From NCBI GenBank assembly GCA_009777735.1, contig WRLF01000011.1, positions 1 through 64,000 on the forward strand: a DNA stretch of 64,000 nt. Direction: 5' to 3'. Origin of the DNA: Treponema sp. Its GTDB lineage: Bacteria; Spirochaetota; Spirochaetia; Treponematales; Breznakiellaceae. Below the pieces are notes generated by a model. The model ran no database searches. It saw nothing but the letters and a program-made list of their open reading frames with translations, and was not told the origin of the DNA. A program made the position numbers and the translations under genes. Of this stretch, positions 17,807 to 25,645 are shown piece by piece (positions within the stretch are counted from its first letter, which is position 1; each line of letters opens with the position of its first letter).

Positions 17807-18331
17807 TTATCTCCCTAGTGACTGGAGCCTTTTGGCAGCCAGTGAAGCTTTTTTGCCCGTCGGATAATATGCCAAATATCTGCTATATATATATTTTGCA
17901 TGATCGCCGCGCTTTAGCTTAAAGCACCTTTCTCCTATGTTAAACAACTCTTCATCGGGACTGGTTAACTCTTTTCCCGACAATTTGGTAAAAAATGCAT
18001 GGATGCGCCGTAATTGGCCGGAAAAGACTTTCAGCATTTTCAGGGTAATTCTTGCGTTTGACATTGCAAGCGATTCAAATTCCGGAAGTGTAAGCGCCAT
18101 TACAACAGAATCAGTGAGAGAGACAGCGTTTTCTTCGTAAGGGAAGTGCCCAATGAGGGATCTTAACCCGAAAAATTCACCTTGTTGAACCACATCGCAC
18201 ATATCGGCATTCGTTTCAATGTCTGTATAGATAAGATTTACTTTTCCGCTTTTAAGAATAAAAACCCTGTTTGCTTCTTCTCCCTTGCAGAAAATCAGGG
18301 AACCGGGCGTGTAATTATGTGTTTTTGGCAT
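17807..18331 (-). CDS. Cyclic-nucleotide-binding protein with a C-terminal helical repeat, no DNA-binding domain
   Basis: A 174-residue protein. Residues 8-115 form a cNMP-binding barrel (ANRVFILKSGKVNLIY, FFGLRSLIGHFPYEENAV), but the cassette is less conserved than in its neighbour. The C-terminal 50 residues (DEELFNIGERCFKLKRGDHA and on) resemble one or two tetratricopeptide helices, and there is no helix-turn-helix. It probably works by protein contact, perhaps with the adjacent Crp-like regulator. It leads the minus-strand unit from a leaderless promoter, divergent from ptsI. Confidence 0.8.
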   Translation of the reverse strand: MPKTHNYTPGSLIFCKGEEANRVFILKSGKVNLIYTDIETNADMCDVVQQGEFFGLRSLIGHFPYEENAVSLTDSVVMALTLPEFESLAMSNARITLKMLKVFSGQLRRIHAFFTKLSGKELTSPDEELFNIGERCFKLKRGDHAKYIYSRYLAYYPTGKKASLAAKRLQSLGR

Positions 18332-18338
18332 ATATCAA

Positions 18339-18367
18339 ATTATATCACATAAATACAATGCTATCAA
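18339..18367 (-). promoter_or_regulatory. Leaderless promoter of the cyclic-nucleotide-binding operon
   Basis: Minus strand TTGATA (18367-18362), 17-base spacer and a perfect TATAAT (18344-18339), then 7 bases to the ATG at 18331. No Shine-Dalgarno. One of the clearest examples of the pattern. Confidence 0.65.
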
Positions 18368-18395
18368 TAATATAATCAGGTTCTTAAAGCTCAGC

Positions 18396-18424
18396 TTGCC
18401 CTTCTCCCTGTTTTTTACTATCCT
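18396..18424 (+). promoter_or_regulatory. Promoter of ptsI
   Basis: TTGCCC (18396-18401), 17-base spacer and TATCCT (18419-18424). The ATG at 18434 is 9 bases downstream, giving a leader of 0-3 bases; no Shine-Dalgarno. Confidence 0.45.
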
Positions 18425-18433
18425 ACCATTATA

Positions 18434-20173
18434 ATGAAGACATTTATCGGTATTCCGGCATCCGCAGGTATCGCAATAGCAAAAGCCTTTGTGTACGTTG
18501 ATGAGACTACATTTGAAATTCCCCGTTTCCGCATTGACAAAACAATGGCAGCCGCAGAATGGGACAGGCTGCAGCAGGCTGTGACCAGGGCGGCAGAGGA
18601 AGTGAGTGCGCTCCATAAACGGGCTCAACAGGAGGTAAGCCGGGAACATGCCGATATTTTTCAAGCTCACCTCTTCCTGCTGGAAGATACCGATTTTCAT
18701 GATCAAATCAAAAATCTGCTTGATACAAATCTTCTGAATGTTGAATGGATAGTCTGGGATGTATCACGGGAAATCAGTCATAAACTTATGCAATCGCCGG
18801 ATCCGGTTTTCCGTGAAAGAGCAGTGGATATCGCCGATATATCACGGAGGATAATATGCAATCTACTGGGCATTACGTGCAGCCGGACTGCACTTGCCGA
18901 ACTGGATAAAGATATTATTTTAGCAGCGCATGATCTTATGCCTTCAGATATGCTGACTATGAACAAGTCCCGGGTTAAGGGTATAGCGCTTGATGAAGGG
19001 AGCAGTACCTGCCACACAGCTATTCTTGCACGGGCTTTTAATATCCCCGCCGTTATGGGACTTTCCGATTTTTCCAAACAGATCAATGACGGAGAAATGC
19101 TGGCATTGAACGGTACATCGGGAAACATAACGGTCAACCCCGATAAACAATCCCTGACTCAATATAAAACAGACGAGAAAGAACAGCAAAAGCAGATAAA
19201 ACGCCTCAATTCACTGCGGGAACTCCCCGCCCAGACAACGGACGGTTACCGGGTAGCGCTCAAGGCGAATATCGGGTTCCTCGAAGAAGCCGCAAGCCTT
19301 AAACAATACGGCGCGGAAGGTATTGGTTTGTATCGGTCGGAATTTCTCTATATAACTCCGGGAAAAGCCGCCGAAGAAGAAACGCAATATCATGCATACA
19401 GCCACGTGCTTAAAGCGATGGGAAAACACTCTGTTACCATCAGAACCATTGATGTTGGCGGTGACAAAATAGCACCGGAATTACTGACGGTAAATGAAAA
19501 AAATCCCCTGCTGGGATGGCGGGCAATACGCCTGTCGCTTGCCAATCCCGGCTTATTCAAAGTCCAGTTACGCGCAATGCTGAGGGCAAGCGTTCATGGC
19601 ACCATGCGGATTATGTTCCCGTTGATCAGCGGCATTGAAGAAATGGAACAGGCACTCGCCCTGCTGGATGAAGCCCGGGCCGAATGTAAAAAAAAGAAAC
19701 AACCCTGGAGCGATTCTGTCGAAGTGGGAGCGATGATAGAGATTCCTTCCGCTGCAATAACCGCTGATATACTTGCGGAAAAATCAGATTTTTTTTCTAT
19801 TGGGACAAATGACCTTATTCAATACAGTCTTGCTGTAGACCGCGGCAACGAAAAAGTCAGCTATTTGGGTGATGCCCTGCATCCGGCAGTGCTGCGTTTT
19901 CTCAAGCAGACTATTGATGCCGCTCATGCAAAGGGAATCAAAGCGGCAGTCTGCGGCGAGCTTGCTTCAGACCCCGAAGTAACAGGTATATTGCTTGGTC
20001 TCGGTCTTGATGAATTGAGCATGGCTGCTCCTTCCATCCCCCGAATAAAGGAAATTATCCGCAGTGTCAGCCTTGAATCATGCAAAGCTCTGGCGGTACA
20101 AGCTCTGCAGGGCCGTTCTATTGCGGAAGTCCGGGCTGCGGCGGATGAATGGGCGCTGCAGCATGGAATTTAA
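18434..20173 (+). CDS. ptsI: Phosphoenolpyruvate-protein phosphotransferase (PTS Enzyme I)
   Basis: Transfers phosphate from PEP to HPr (ptsH at 40297-40563). The 579-residue protein has the full Enzyme I layout: an N-terminal HPr-binding helical domain, the phospho-histidine loop with His194 in SSTCHTAILAR, and the PEP-binding barrel with GIGLYRSEFLY, TIDVGGDK, IGTNDLIQYSLAVDR and the catalytic cysteine in AAVCGELASDP. The phospho-His loop reads S-T-C-H-T where most Enzymes I have a T-S-H-T form. The divergent promoter region is shared with the cyclic-nucleotide-binding genes. No sugar permease lies nearby, so a regulatory relay is possible. Confidence 0.94.
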   Translation: MKTFIGIPASAGIAIAKAFVYVDETTFEIPRFRIDKTMAAAEWDRLQQAVTRAAEEVSALHKRAQQEVSREHADIFQAHLFLLEDTDFHDQIKNLLDTNLLNVEWIVWDVSREISHKLMQSPDPVFRERAVDIADISRRIICNLLGITCSRTALAELDKDIILAAHDLMPSDMLTMNKSRVKGIALDEGSSTCHTAILARAFNIPAVMGLSDFSKQINDGEMLALNGTSGNITVNPDKQSLTQYKTDEKEQQKQIKRLNSLRELPAQTTDGYRVALKANIGFLEEAASLKQYGAEGIGLYRSEFLYITPGKAAEEETQYHAYSHVLKAMGKHSVTIRTIDVGGDKIAPELLTVNEKNPLLGWRAIRLSLANPGLFKVQLRAMLRASVHGTMRIMFPLISGIEEMEQALALLDEARAECKKKKQPWSDSVEVGAMIEIPSAAITADILAEKSDFFSIGTNDLIQYSLAVDRGNEKVSYLGDALHPAVLRFLKQTIDAAHAKGIKAAVCGELASDPEVTGILLGLGLDELSMAAPSIPRIKEIIRSVSLESCKALAVQALQGRSIAEVRAAADEWALQHGI

Positions 20174-21560
20174 TAACGAAAAAAAATATCACAATCTCCC
20201 CGTTGTTGTTCTTGTTGGCCGCCCCAATGTCGGCAAGAGTACCCTGTACAACCGCCTGCTGCGTAAACGCAGAACCATCACCGATCCCACGCCGGGCGTT
20301 ACCCGCGATCCGGTTCATACTGACGGCTTCATCAACGGAAAACCTGTCAGGCTGGTAGACACTGCCGGATTCAAACTGGATCGTTCGTTAGCTGTAAACC
20401 GTAAAGCGAAAAACAGCAATGCCATTGACGATCTGGTTGTAGATAAAACGCTTGCCGCTGTAAAAGAAGCCAGTCTCATTGTTCTCTTGCTGGAAGCCGG
20501 TGAGATAACGAGCGAAGACGAAGAATTTATTGAACTGCTGCGCCCTTTTCGGCAGCAGCTGATCATTGCAGTTAACAAAACCGAAGGCGGCAGACGGGAA
20601 GCCGATTCATGGAATTTGCTGTCATACGGCTTTGACAAGGTTTTTATGATATCCGCCGAGCATGGGGATAATGTAGGCGACCTTGCCGAAGAAATTATCA
20701 ACCGTCTCGACTTTTCCGGAGTGGAGGAAACGGATTATGAAAAGCGGCCTATCCGCCTCACCATCCTGGGAAAACCAAATACCGGCAAGTCTACACTGTC
20801 AAACCGACTCACCGCATCCAGCGCATCCATTGTCAGCGATATCCCCGGCACAACCCGTGACGTTGTGGAAGGAACATTCAGCTGGAAGTCCGGAGGGAAA
20901 CCTCATGACTTTGTTATTCTCGACACCGCAGGCATCCGCCGCAAAACGAGGGTGACTGATAATATCGAATATTACTCGGTGAACCGCGCCATTAAAACCA
21001 TAAATGAAGCCGACATTGTAATATTGCTTATAGATGCACAGGAAGGGCTTTCCGATCAAGATAAAAAGATCGCTGCTCTTGCTCACGATAAAGGCCGTGG
21101 GATTATCATGGCCCTGAACAAATGGGATTCCATGCCAAAAATAAAAAACACATTCGAAGCGGCACGAGACAGGATTCATTTTTTATTCGGTCAAATGGAA
21201 TATGCTCCCATTATTCCTGTCAGCGCACAGGAAGGAACCGGCATGGACAAACTTCTTTCCACTGCAGTAACCATGTATGCACAGCTTAACACCCAAATAG
21301 AAACAGGCCGCCTCAACCAGGCCCTCAAACAATGGCTTACAGAAACTCCTCCGCCGTCAGGACCGCGTACCCGTTTCAATGTAAAGTACGCTGTCCAAAA
21401 ATCGGCAAACCCGGTACAGTTCATTTTTTTCACCTCACGCACCCATGCAGTCAGCGAGACTTATGTTTCCTACCTGAGGAACAGGATTCGTAAAGATTTG
21501 GGATTTTCCTGCATTCCTGTAAGCATTGAAATCCGATCCTCAGGGAAACGGCATGGCTAG
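20163..21560 (+). CDS. der: Ribosome biogenesis GTPase Der (EngA)
   Basis: A double-GTPase needed for 50S subunit assembly. In 465 residues it has G domain 1 (GRPNVGKSTLYN, DPTPGVTRD, DTAGF, NKTE), G domain 2 (GKPNTGKSTLSN, IPGTTRD, DTAGIRRK, NKWD) and the C-terminal KH-like domain (PRTRFNVKYAVQ). The frame extends to 20064, but the 33 extra residues are simply antisense-free coding overlap with ptsI; ATG 20163 begins the usual N terminus and overlaps the ptsI stop by 11 bases, so the two are coupled. Confidence 0.94.
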   Translation: MEFNNEKKYHNLPVVVLVGRPNVGKSTLYNRLLRKRRTITDPTPGVTRDPVHTDGFINGKPVRLVDTAGFKLDRSLAVNRKAKNSNAIDDLVVDKTLAAVKEASLIVLLLEAGEITSEDEEFIELLRPFRQQLIIAVNKTEGGRREADSWNLLSYGFDKVFMISAEHGDNVGDLAEEIINRLDFSGVEETDYEKRPIRLTILGKPNTGKSTLSNRLTASSASIVSDIPGTTRDVVEGTFSWKSGGKPHDFVILDTAGIRRKTRVTDNIEYYSVNRAIKTINEADIVILLIDAQEGLSDQDKKIAALAHDKGRGIIMALNKWDSMPKIKNTFEAARDRIHFLFGQMEYAPIIPVSAQEGTGMDKLLSTAVTMYAQLNTQIETGRLNQALKQWLTETPPPSGPRTRFNVKYAVQKSANPVQFIFFTSRTHAVSETYVSYLRNRIRKDLGFSCIPVSIEIRSSGKRHG

Positions 21561-21577
21561 CGAATTAATAAGATAGG

Positions 21578-22756
21578 ATGCACATAGTGAATCTTTTTCA
21601 GCCTCTGCAGCCGCAGACCCGCAGCCTGCTTGAAGGTATACCCGAACTTATCGACAAAACTTTTCCCCTGCCCGGACGTTTTCGATCAACGCTGCCGAAA
21701 GATGTGGCGGAACTTTCACGTCTGCTGACATCGGGCAGGGGCGAACGGGGGCTTTCCTACATGGGACGGCCGGCTCTGCTTTCGGCGTACATACGTTTTT
21801 TTCTGCCGTGGAACATGTACCGTCTGTGCCGTATGCTGCCCGGCCTGGATATACACCTCACTGCGAATGACCGGGTAACAGATCTTGGCTGCGGGCCGCT
21901 TACATTTGCCGCCGCATTGTGGATCAGCCGCCCCGATTTGCGCTCCCTGCCGCTTGAGTTTCTGTGTATTGATCGCAGCGGTCCGGCGCTTGATGCGGGG
22001 AAAAAATTATTTGCCGCACTGGCCGGTGATCAGTGCTTGTGGAAAATTCACACAATTAAAAGCGACCTTGCTGTTGCAAAAACAAAGCCTGCGGCGCTTG
22101 TCTGTGCGGTAAATGTGTACAATGAAATGTACGGTGATGTTTCCCGCTGTACTTCTGACACAATCAGGCGTAATGTACGAAACACAGCGCGGCTGCTTAA
22201 TGACTGCGGTTCTGCCGGGACAGCGTTTCTTGTGGTCGAACCCGGTTTCCCCCGCTGCGGGGAATTCATCACCCTGCTGCGAAACGAATTTATGGAGAAC
22301 GGGTATAAATCGATTGCTCCCTGCTCTCATAATAACGATTGCCCATTCCCCGGAGGTATGTCAAAATCCGGCAAAAACCGCTGGTGCCATTTTGCTTTTG
22401 ATACGGACGATGCTCCATCTGCCCTGCACCGGCTGTCTCTGGCAGCAGGGTTACCCAAAGAACGCGCAGTAGTGAGTTTTTTGTATGCCGGGCCAAATTC
22501 GGCAGAACAAATTTCTCCTGTCGAAAACCCGTCACTATCAACTGTGCGGGTAATCTCCGATGCATTCCAGTTACCGCCAAACCGGTACGGGCGTTATTGT
22601 TGTTCAAAACATGGCCTTGTTTTGCTAACAGGAGAAAAAATGGCAATCGAAAAGAACCCTTCCGGTACATTCGTTGAGGCGGTATTAAGTAAAGAAAAAG
22701 ATGTCAAGAGCGGAGCTTGGGTGGCTGGAGTTATGGTAAAAGGTAAAGAGAAATAG
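21578..22756 (+). CDS. Rsm22-like methyltransferase family protein
   Basis: A 392-residue protein resembling the Rsm22 family, related to mitochondrial small-subunit ribosome assembly methyltransferases. After an N-terminal region with GLSYMGRPALLSAYIRFF comes SAM motif I TDLGCGPLTFAAA (about residues 105-117), then EPGFPRCGEFITLLRNEF. A metal-ligand-like cluster follows: PCSHNNDCPFPGG and RWCHFAF (Cys, His, Cys, Cys, His), the family signature that may hold an iron-sulfur cluster or zinc. It follows der by 17 bases, consistent with a ribosome-related job. Its C-terminal residues VMVKGKEK are encoded by a period-7 array. Confidence 0.75.
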   Translation: MHIVNLFQPLQPQTRSLLEGIPELIDKTFPLPGRFRSTLPKDVAELSRLLTSGRGERGLSYMGRPALLSAYIRFFLPWNMYRLCRMLPGLDIHLTANDRVTDLGCGPLTFAAALWISRPDLRSLPLEFLCIDRSGPALDAGKKLFAALAGDQCLWKIHTIKSDLAVAKTKPAALVCAVNVYNEMYGDVSRCTSDTIRRNVRNTARLLNDCGSAGTAFLVVEPGFPRCGEFITLLRNEFMENGYKSIAPCSHNNDCPFPGGMSKSGKNRWCHFAFDTDDAPSALHRLSLAAGLPKERAVVSFLYAGPNSAEQISPVENPSLSTVRVISDAFQLPPNRYGRYCCSKHGLVLLTGEKMAIEKNPSGTFVEAVLSKEKDVKSGAWVAGVMVKGKEK

Positions 22757-22757
22757 T
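22730..22757 (+). repeat. Period-7 array at the end of the Rsm22-like gene
   Basis: GTTATGG, TAAAAGG, TAAAGAG and AAATAGT follow in register across the stop codon, so the last residues of the protein come from the array. Confidence 0.5.
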
Positions 22758-22793
22758 TAGGATTCCCGGCAAGAGGTATCGCATAAATTTTTT

Positions 22794-22813
22794 ATTGGAT
22801 TAAACAATCCAAT
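22794..22813. terminator. Hairpin between converging genes
   Basis: ATTGGATT (22794-22801), loop AAAC and AATCCAAT (22806-22813) form a perfect 8-bp stem in the 72-base gap between two converging genes. A T-run lies on the 5' side on the plus strand and the 3' side is AT-rich, so it may act as a weak or bidirectional terminator. Confidence 0.35.
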
Positions 22814-22828
22814 ATTATAGACAAATAT

Positions 22829-23554
22829 TTATTCTCTAATCAACTCCAAATTCCAGGCCAAATTAAGTGGACTTTTTGGATCTTCTTTTAGATTATAGAA
22901 TATTCTAACTCGCTGCGAATAATTAGAATTTGGATCTTCAAGATCATCTTCGCTCCAATATGCATATCCAAAGAAATAGCTTGTATAAAAAGTATCCCAT
23001 GTAGTAAAAGTGCTTTGGATTATTCGACCAATGGCAAGCGCTTTATCTACCGCCTCGTCATATGTATAAAATTCGGCAATATATCCAAACGCGCATAATT
23101 GGGTCGCCCTGCTTAAATCCCAGCCCATAATGGCTTTATCTCTAAATCCATGATACGCATTATACATATTTTGAAAATACATAATAGCTTCCCTGCTGTC
23201 GACGTTACTCAGTTCGGTTTCAAATTGTTCCCTGTTCATACGTGTTATACCGTATTCTTCGGCTTCTTCCAGAAACTGTTGGTTATGCCTGCCTATAACA
23301 AGGGAATCTATCATATAATCCAAATCTTCTTTAGTCGTTATACCCCATGAACTATCAAGTGTATTTCTTACTCTTGTTCTGTTTGTGCTATTACGTGCTA
23401 ATGTTCCGAACCGGTTTATATCGGCTCCATTGGCTTTTGTCAAGACAGCATGAGTGCCATTTATCCAAAATACTGATTCTGGAATCTCTTCTCTATTAGA
23501 ACATGATGTTAGAAATAAGGAAATAGCCATGAATAATAAAATAATACGAGACAT
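22829..23554 (-). CDS. DUF1266-like lipoprotein
   Basis: A 241-residue predicted lipoprotein with lipobox LFLTSC (Cys18). The body matches the pattern of the DUF1266 family: SSWGITTKEDLDYMID, then AIMGWDLSRATQLCAFGYIA, YTYDEAVDKALAIGRIIQSTF, and TWDTFYTSYFFGYAYW. The family's function is unknown; it is often found beside contact-dependent or polymorphic-toxin loci, but no such genes are seen here. The gene has strong TTGACA promoter and a GGAGG ribosome-binding site, and is more AT-rich than its neighbours, which hints at recent acquisition. Confidence 0.75.
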   Translation of the reverse strand: MSRIILLFMAISLFLTSCSNREEIPESVFWINGTHAVLTKANGADINRFGTLARNSTNRTRVRNTLDSSWGITTKEDLDYMIDSLVIGRHNQQFLEEAEEYGITRMNREQFETELSNVDSREAIMYFQNMYNAYHGFRDKAIMGWDLSRATQLCAFGYIAEFYTYDEAVDKALAIGRIIQSTFTTWDTFYTSYFFGYAYWSEDDLEDPNSNYSQRVRIFYNLKEDPKSPLNLAWNLELIRE

Positions 23555-23582
23555 ATTTTACCTCCAAACCTAATTTTAATTC

Positions 23583-23611
23583 ATTATTTACATTATTTCA
23601 TATTCTGTCAA
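23583..23611 (-). promoter_or_regulatory. Promoter of the DUF1266-like gene
   Basis: Minus strand TTGACA (23611-23606), 17-base spacer and AATAAT (23588-23583). Start near 23577 leaves a leader of about 22 bases that contains the GGAGG site. Confidence 0.55.
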
Positions 23612-23721
23612 GCCTCAAACTTAATTATATTTTCACATCAATTTAGCCGCCATTTCGCATAACTCCTGTTAAGCTACATATACATGTAATTTTTCTAGTA
23701 AAATTTTAAGGAGTATACATA

Positions 23722-23750
23722 TTGACAAAATATTCAAATTTTTAATTAAT
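23722..23750 (+). promoter_or_regulatory. Promoter of the small lipoprotein gene
   Basis: TTGACA (23722-23727), 17-base spacer and ATTAAT (23745-23750) in very AT-rich sequence. The exact -10 is uncertain because of the base composition. Confidence 0.4.
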
Positions 23751-23782
23751 TATAGTTACATTATACAAACAGGAGGTATATA

Positions 23783-24310
23783 ATGAAAAAATATGTCATT
23801 TTAATAGTTTTTTTGATTTGTTTTGGATTAAGTATTGGCCTTGTCGGATGTACCCGTAGTAAAACAGGAAAAGAAACACAGACACATCCGGTTCAGCTTG
23901 TCACTCCCGATAATTTGAGTATTTCTGTAACCGGTCGTCTGATGACCGTAACTTGGAATGCAGTTGATAATGCAAGGGGGTATATAATACACACAACAAG
24001 TCCGGGGTGTGGTTCGGGGAACAGAATTGTAAATACAGCTACAAGTACTGTTACAAGTCACACGGGAGTAACAACAAATAGTTCTTCAGCAGTTAATGGG
24101 ATCACAGACAGAGGCAACGGATTTGTTACATTTACCGGAGAAACATCATTCACAATTTGGTTAATGCCGGAAACCGGTTCTGAAACAGAAGTAATGGCAA
24201 ATTCACTTATTGCAAATATAGCAGCTGTTGGTGATGGTGTTACATATACCGATTCCGGGCAATCAAATGATGTAACGCTTAATAAAGCAGATTATCAGCC
24301 CTACAAATGA
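23783..24310 (+). CDS. Small lipoprotein with a fibronectin-III-like domain
   Basis: A 175-residue predicted lipoprotein. The signal peptide ends at lipobox GLVGC (Cys23). Residues 40-140 begin with VTPDNLSISVTGRLMTVTWNAVDNARGYIIH, the typical opening of a fibronectin type III domain (Trp in TVTWNAV, then Tyr in the C strand), and continue rich in Thr, Ser and Gly. Such domains on spirochaete lipoproteins act in surface or periplasmic contacts; no ligand can be named. AGGAGG lies 8 bases before the ATG. The gene shares the AT-rich patch with the divergent DUF1266-like lipoprotein. Confidence 0.7.
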   Translation: MKKYVILIVFLICFGLSIGLVGCTRSKTGKETQTHPVQLVTPDNLSISVTGRLMTVTWNAVDNARGYIIHTTSPGCGSGNRIVNTATSTVTSHTGVTTNSSSAVNGITDRGNGFVTFTGETSFTIWLMPETGSETEVMANSLIANIAAVGDGVTYTDSGQSNDVTLNKADYQPYK

Positions 24311-24360
24311 AGGTTTGCGGCAAAAGAATCTTCCTGAACGGTGAGAAATACTGGAGTTCC

Positions 24361-24416
24361 CCCAGTCCCTACCCCCTAACTCCTACTTGCCTTTTACCTT
24401 GTACCTTGTATACTAA
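24361..24416 (+). repeat. Period-7 array (eight units) before sua5
   Basis: Eight heptamers in exact register from 24361, drifting from C-rich units such as CCTACCC to CCTAACT and then ACCTTGT repeated twice. The array ends 5 bases before the preferred sua5 start and would be translated only if an upstream start were used. Confidence 0.8.
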
Positions 24417-24420
24417 TCCC

Positions 24421-25431
24421 ATGCCCCAGTTACCCATTACCGATGAAACCTTACGGCAGGCAGCTGATGTTTTACTCCGGGGCGGGCTTGTCGCATTCCC
24501 CACCGAAACAGTTTACGGCCTTGGCGGCGATGCTTTTAACCCTTCCGCCCTGGCGAAAATTTTTGAAACAAAGAAACGTCCCCGCTTTGACCCGTTGATT
24601 ATCCATATTGCCGCCATGGATACACTTGAAATAATCGGCGACCTTTCCGTCCTGAATACTGCTGAACGAAAAATACTTGACAAGGTTACCGGTGAGTTTT
24701 GGCCGGGACCGCTCACGGTGATTCTGCCTAAGCAAAAAGCTGTACCAGGTCTTGCCACCGGTGGTTTACAAACTGTGGCTGTGCGCTATCCCGCGCACGA
24801 TGCAGCGCAGCGGTTGATAGAACTTTCTTCCGGTGCAATTGCCGCTCCGAGCGCCAATCCATTTGGTTATCTTAGCCCTACGACGGCGCGCCATGTTGCG
24901 GATGCACTGGGCGAAAATGTTGATATTATTCTTGACGGCGGTTCAACGCATATTGGTTTGGAATCAACTGTACTGGATATTTGCCAAGGGCAGCCCCGTG
25001 TCCTTCGTCCCGGCGGCACGTCAAAAGAATCGATTGAAGCGATTATTGGTGAAGTTTCTTCCGGTTCTGTTGACAAGGTTCTTTCTCCGGGAATGCTGCC
25101 AAGCCACTATGCCCCCAAAATACCCCTTACGGTGTTTGATCGCCGCACCCTGTCAAGCATTCCCGGTGATAAAACAAAAGCGATCCTCTTTTTTGACGGT
25201 GATTCCCGTGACACGTGGCTTGCCGGCCGGCTGCCTGATAATAATGCTTTCCCACTGGCAGTGCTTTCCAATACAGGGGATCTGCGCGAAGCTGCGGCAA
25301 AGCTGTTTGAAACCCTGCATGATATGGAAAAGTTTGATGTCAGGCAAATATACGCGCAGTTCGCGCCCGAACACGGCCTTGGCATCGCCATAAATGACCG
25401 GCTGCGCCGGGCATCTTCAGTCAAACCCTGA
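24421..25431 (+). CDS. sua5: L-threonylcarbamoyladenylate synthase (Sua5/YrdC)
   Basis: Makes threonylcarbamoyl-AMP from threonine, bicarbonate and ATP for the t6A37 modification of ANN-decoding tRNAs. The 336-residue length is that of the two-domain Sua5 form. The YrdC domain has LLRGGLVAFPTETVYGLG, KKRPRFDPLIIH, GPLTVIL and AAPSANPFGYLSPTTARHV. The linker LSPGMLPSHYAPKIPL is diagnostic of Sua5, followed by the C-terminal domain. The frame is open from 24307, overlapping the previous stop, but that extension is mostly a translated period-7 array and lacks family similarity, so ATG 24421 is preferred even though no ribosome-binding site is evident. Confidence 0.9.
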   Translation: MPQLPITDETLRQAADVLLRGGLVAFPTETVYGLGGDAFNPSALAKIFETKKRPRFDPLIIHIAAMDTLEIIGDLSVLNTAERKILDKVTGEFWPGPLTVILPKQKAVPGLATGGLQTVAVRYPAHDAAQRLIELSSGAIAAPSANPFGYLSPTTARHVADALGENVDIILDGGSTHIGLESTVLDICQGQPRVLRPGGTSKESIEAIIGEVSSGSVDKVLSPGMLPSHYAPKIPLTVFDRRTLSSIPGDKTKAILFFDGDSRDTWLAGRLPDNNAFPLAVLSNTGDLREAAAKLFETLHDMEKFDVRQIYAQFAPEHGLGIAINDRLRRASSVKP

Positions 25432-25467
25432 TTTATCGGTTTATTACCTGTCACAGTGATAAATCAG
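25428..25467 (+). terminator. Inverted repeat at the end of sua5
   Basis: CTGATTTATC (25428-25437) and GATAAATCAG (25458-25467) form a perfect 10-bp stem with a 20-base loop across the sua5 stop codon. There is no T-tract, so termination is only a guess. Confidence 0.35.
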
Positions 25468-25482
25468 ATTATGGCCGGTGTA

Positions 25483-25512
25483 TTGTCATTGTTTCCCGGT
25501 TTATGGTAAAAT
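25483..25512 (+). promoter_or_regulatory. Promoter of tRNA-Gln and rplY
   Basis: TTGTCA (25483-25488), 18-base spacer and TAAAAT (25507-25512), about 12 bases before the tRNA 5' end. Confidence 0.45.
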
Positions 25513-25523
25513 AATAGCCTGAA

Positions 25524-25595
25524 TGGGACGTCGGCAAGCGGTAAGCCTCCGGGTTTTGGGTCCGGCATTCACAGGTTCAAATCCTGTCGTCCCAG
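25524..25595 (+). tRNA. tRNA-Gln(TTG)
   Basis: A 72-base cloverleaf. The acceptor stem TGGGACG pairs with CGTCCCA, and the discriminator is G. The anticodon stem CCGGG/TCCGG closes a TTTTGGG loop, giving anticodon TTG. The T arm is ACAGG-TTCAAAT-CCTGT. CCA is not encoded (CTA follows). It lies 50 bases upstream of rplY and probably shares its promoter. Confidence 0.95.
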
Positions 25596-25645
25596 CTACG
25601 ATATTGTCTGCACAGATTGCAGTCAAATTTTTATGAGGTAGAAAC

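Noticed and set aside
20064-20162. Extended start of der
   Set aside because: The added 33 residues are the overlapping ptsI end in another frame and lack similarity to Der.
25608-25622. Small hairpin CTGCA/TGCAG between tRNA-Gln and rplY as attenuator
   Set aside because: The 5-bp stem is too weak, although a few T follow; left unannotated.
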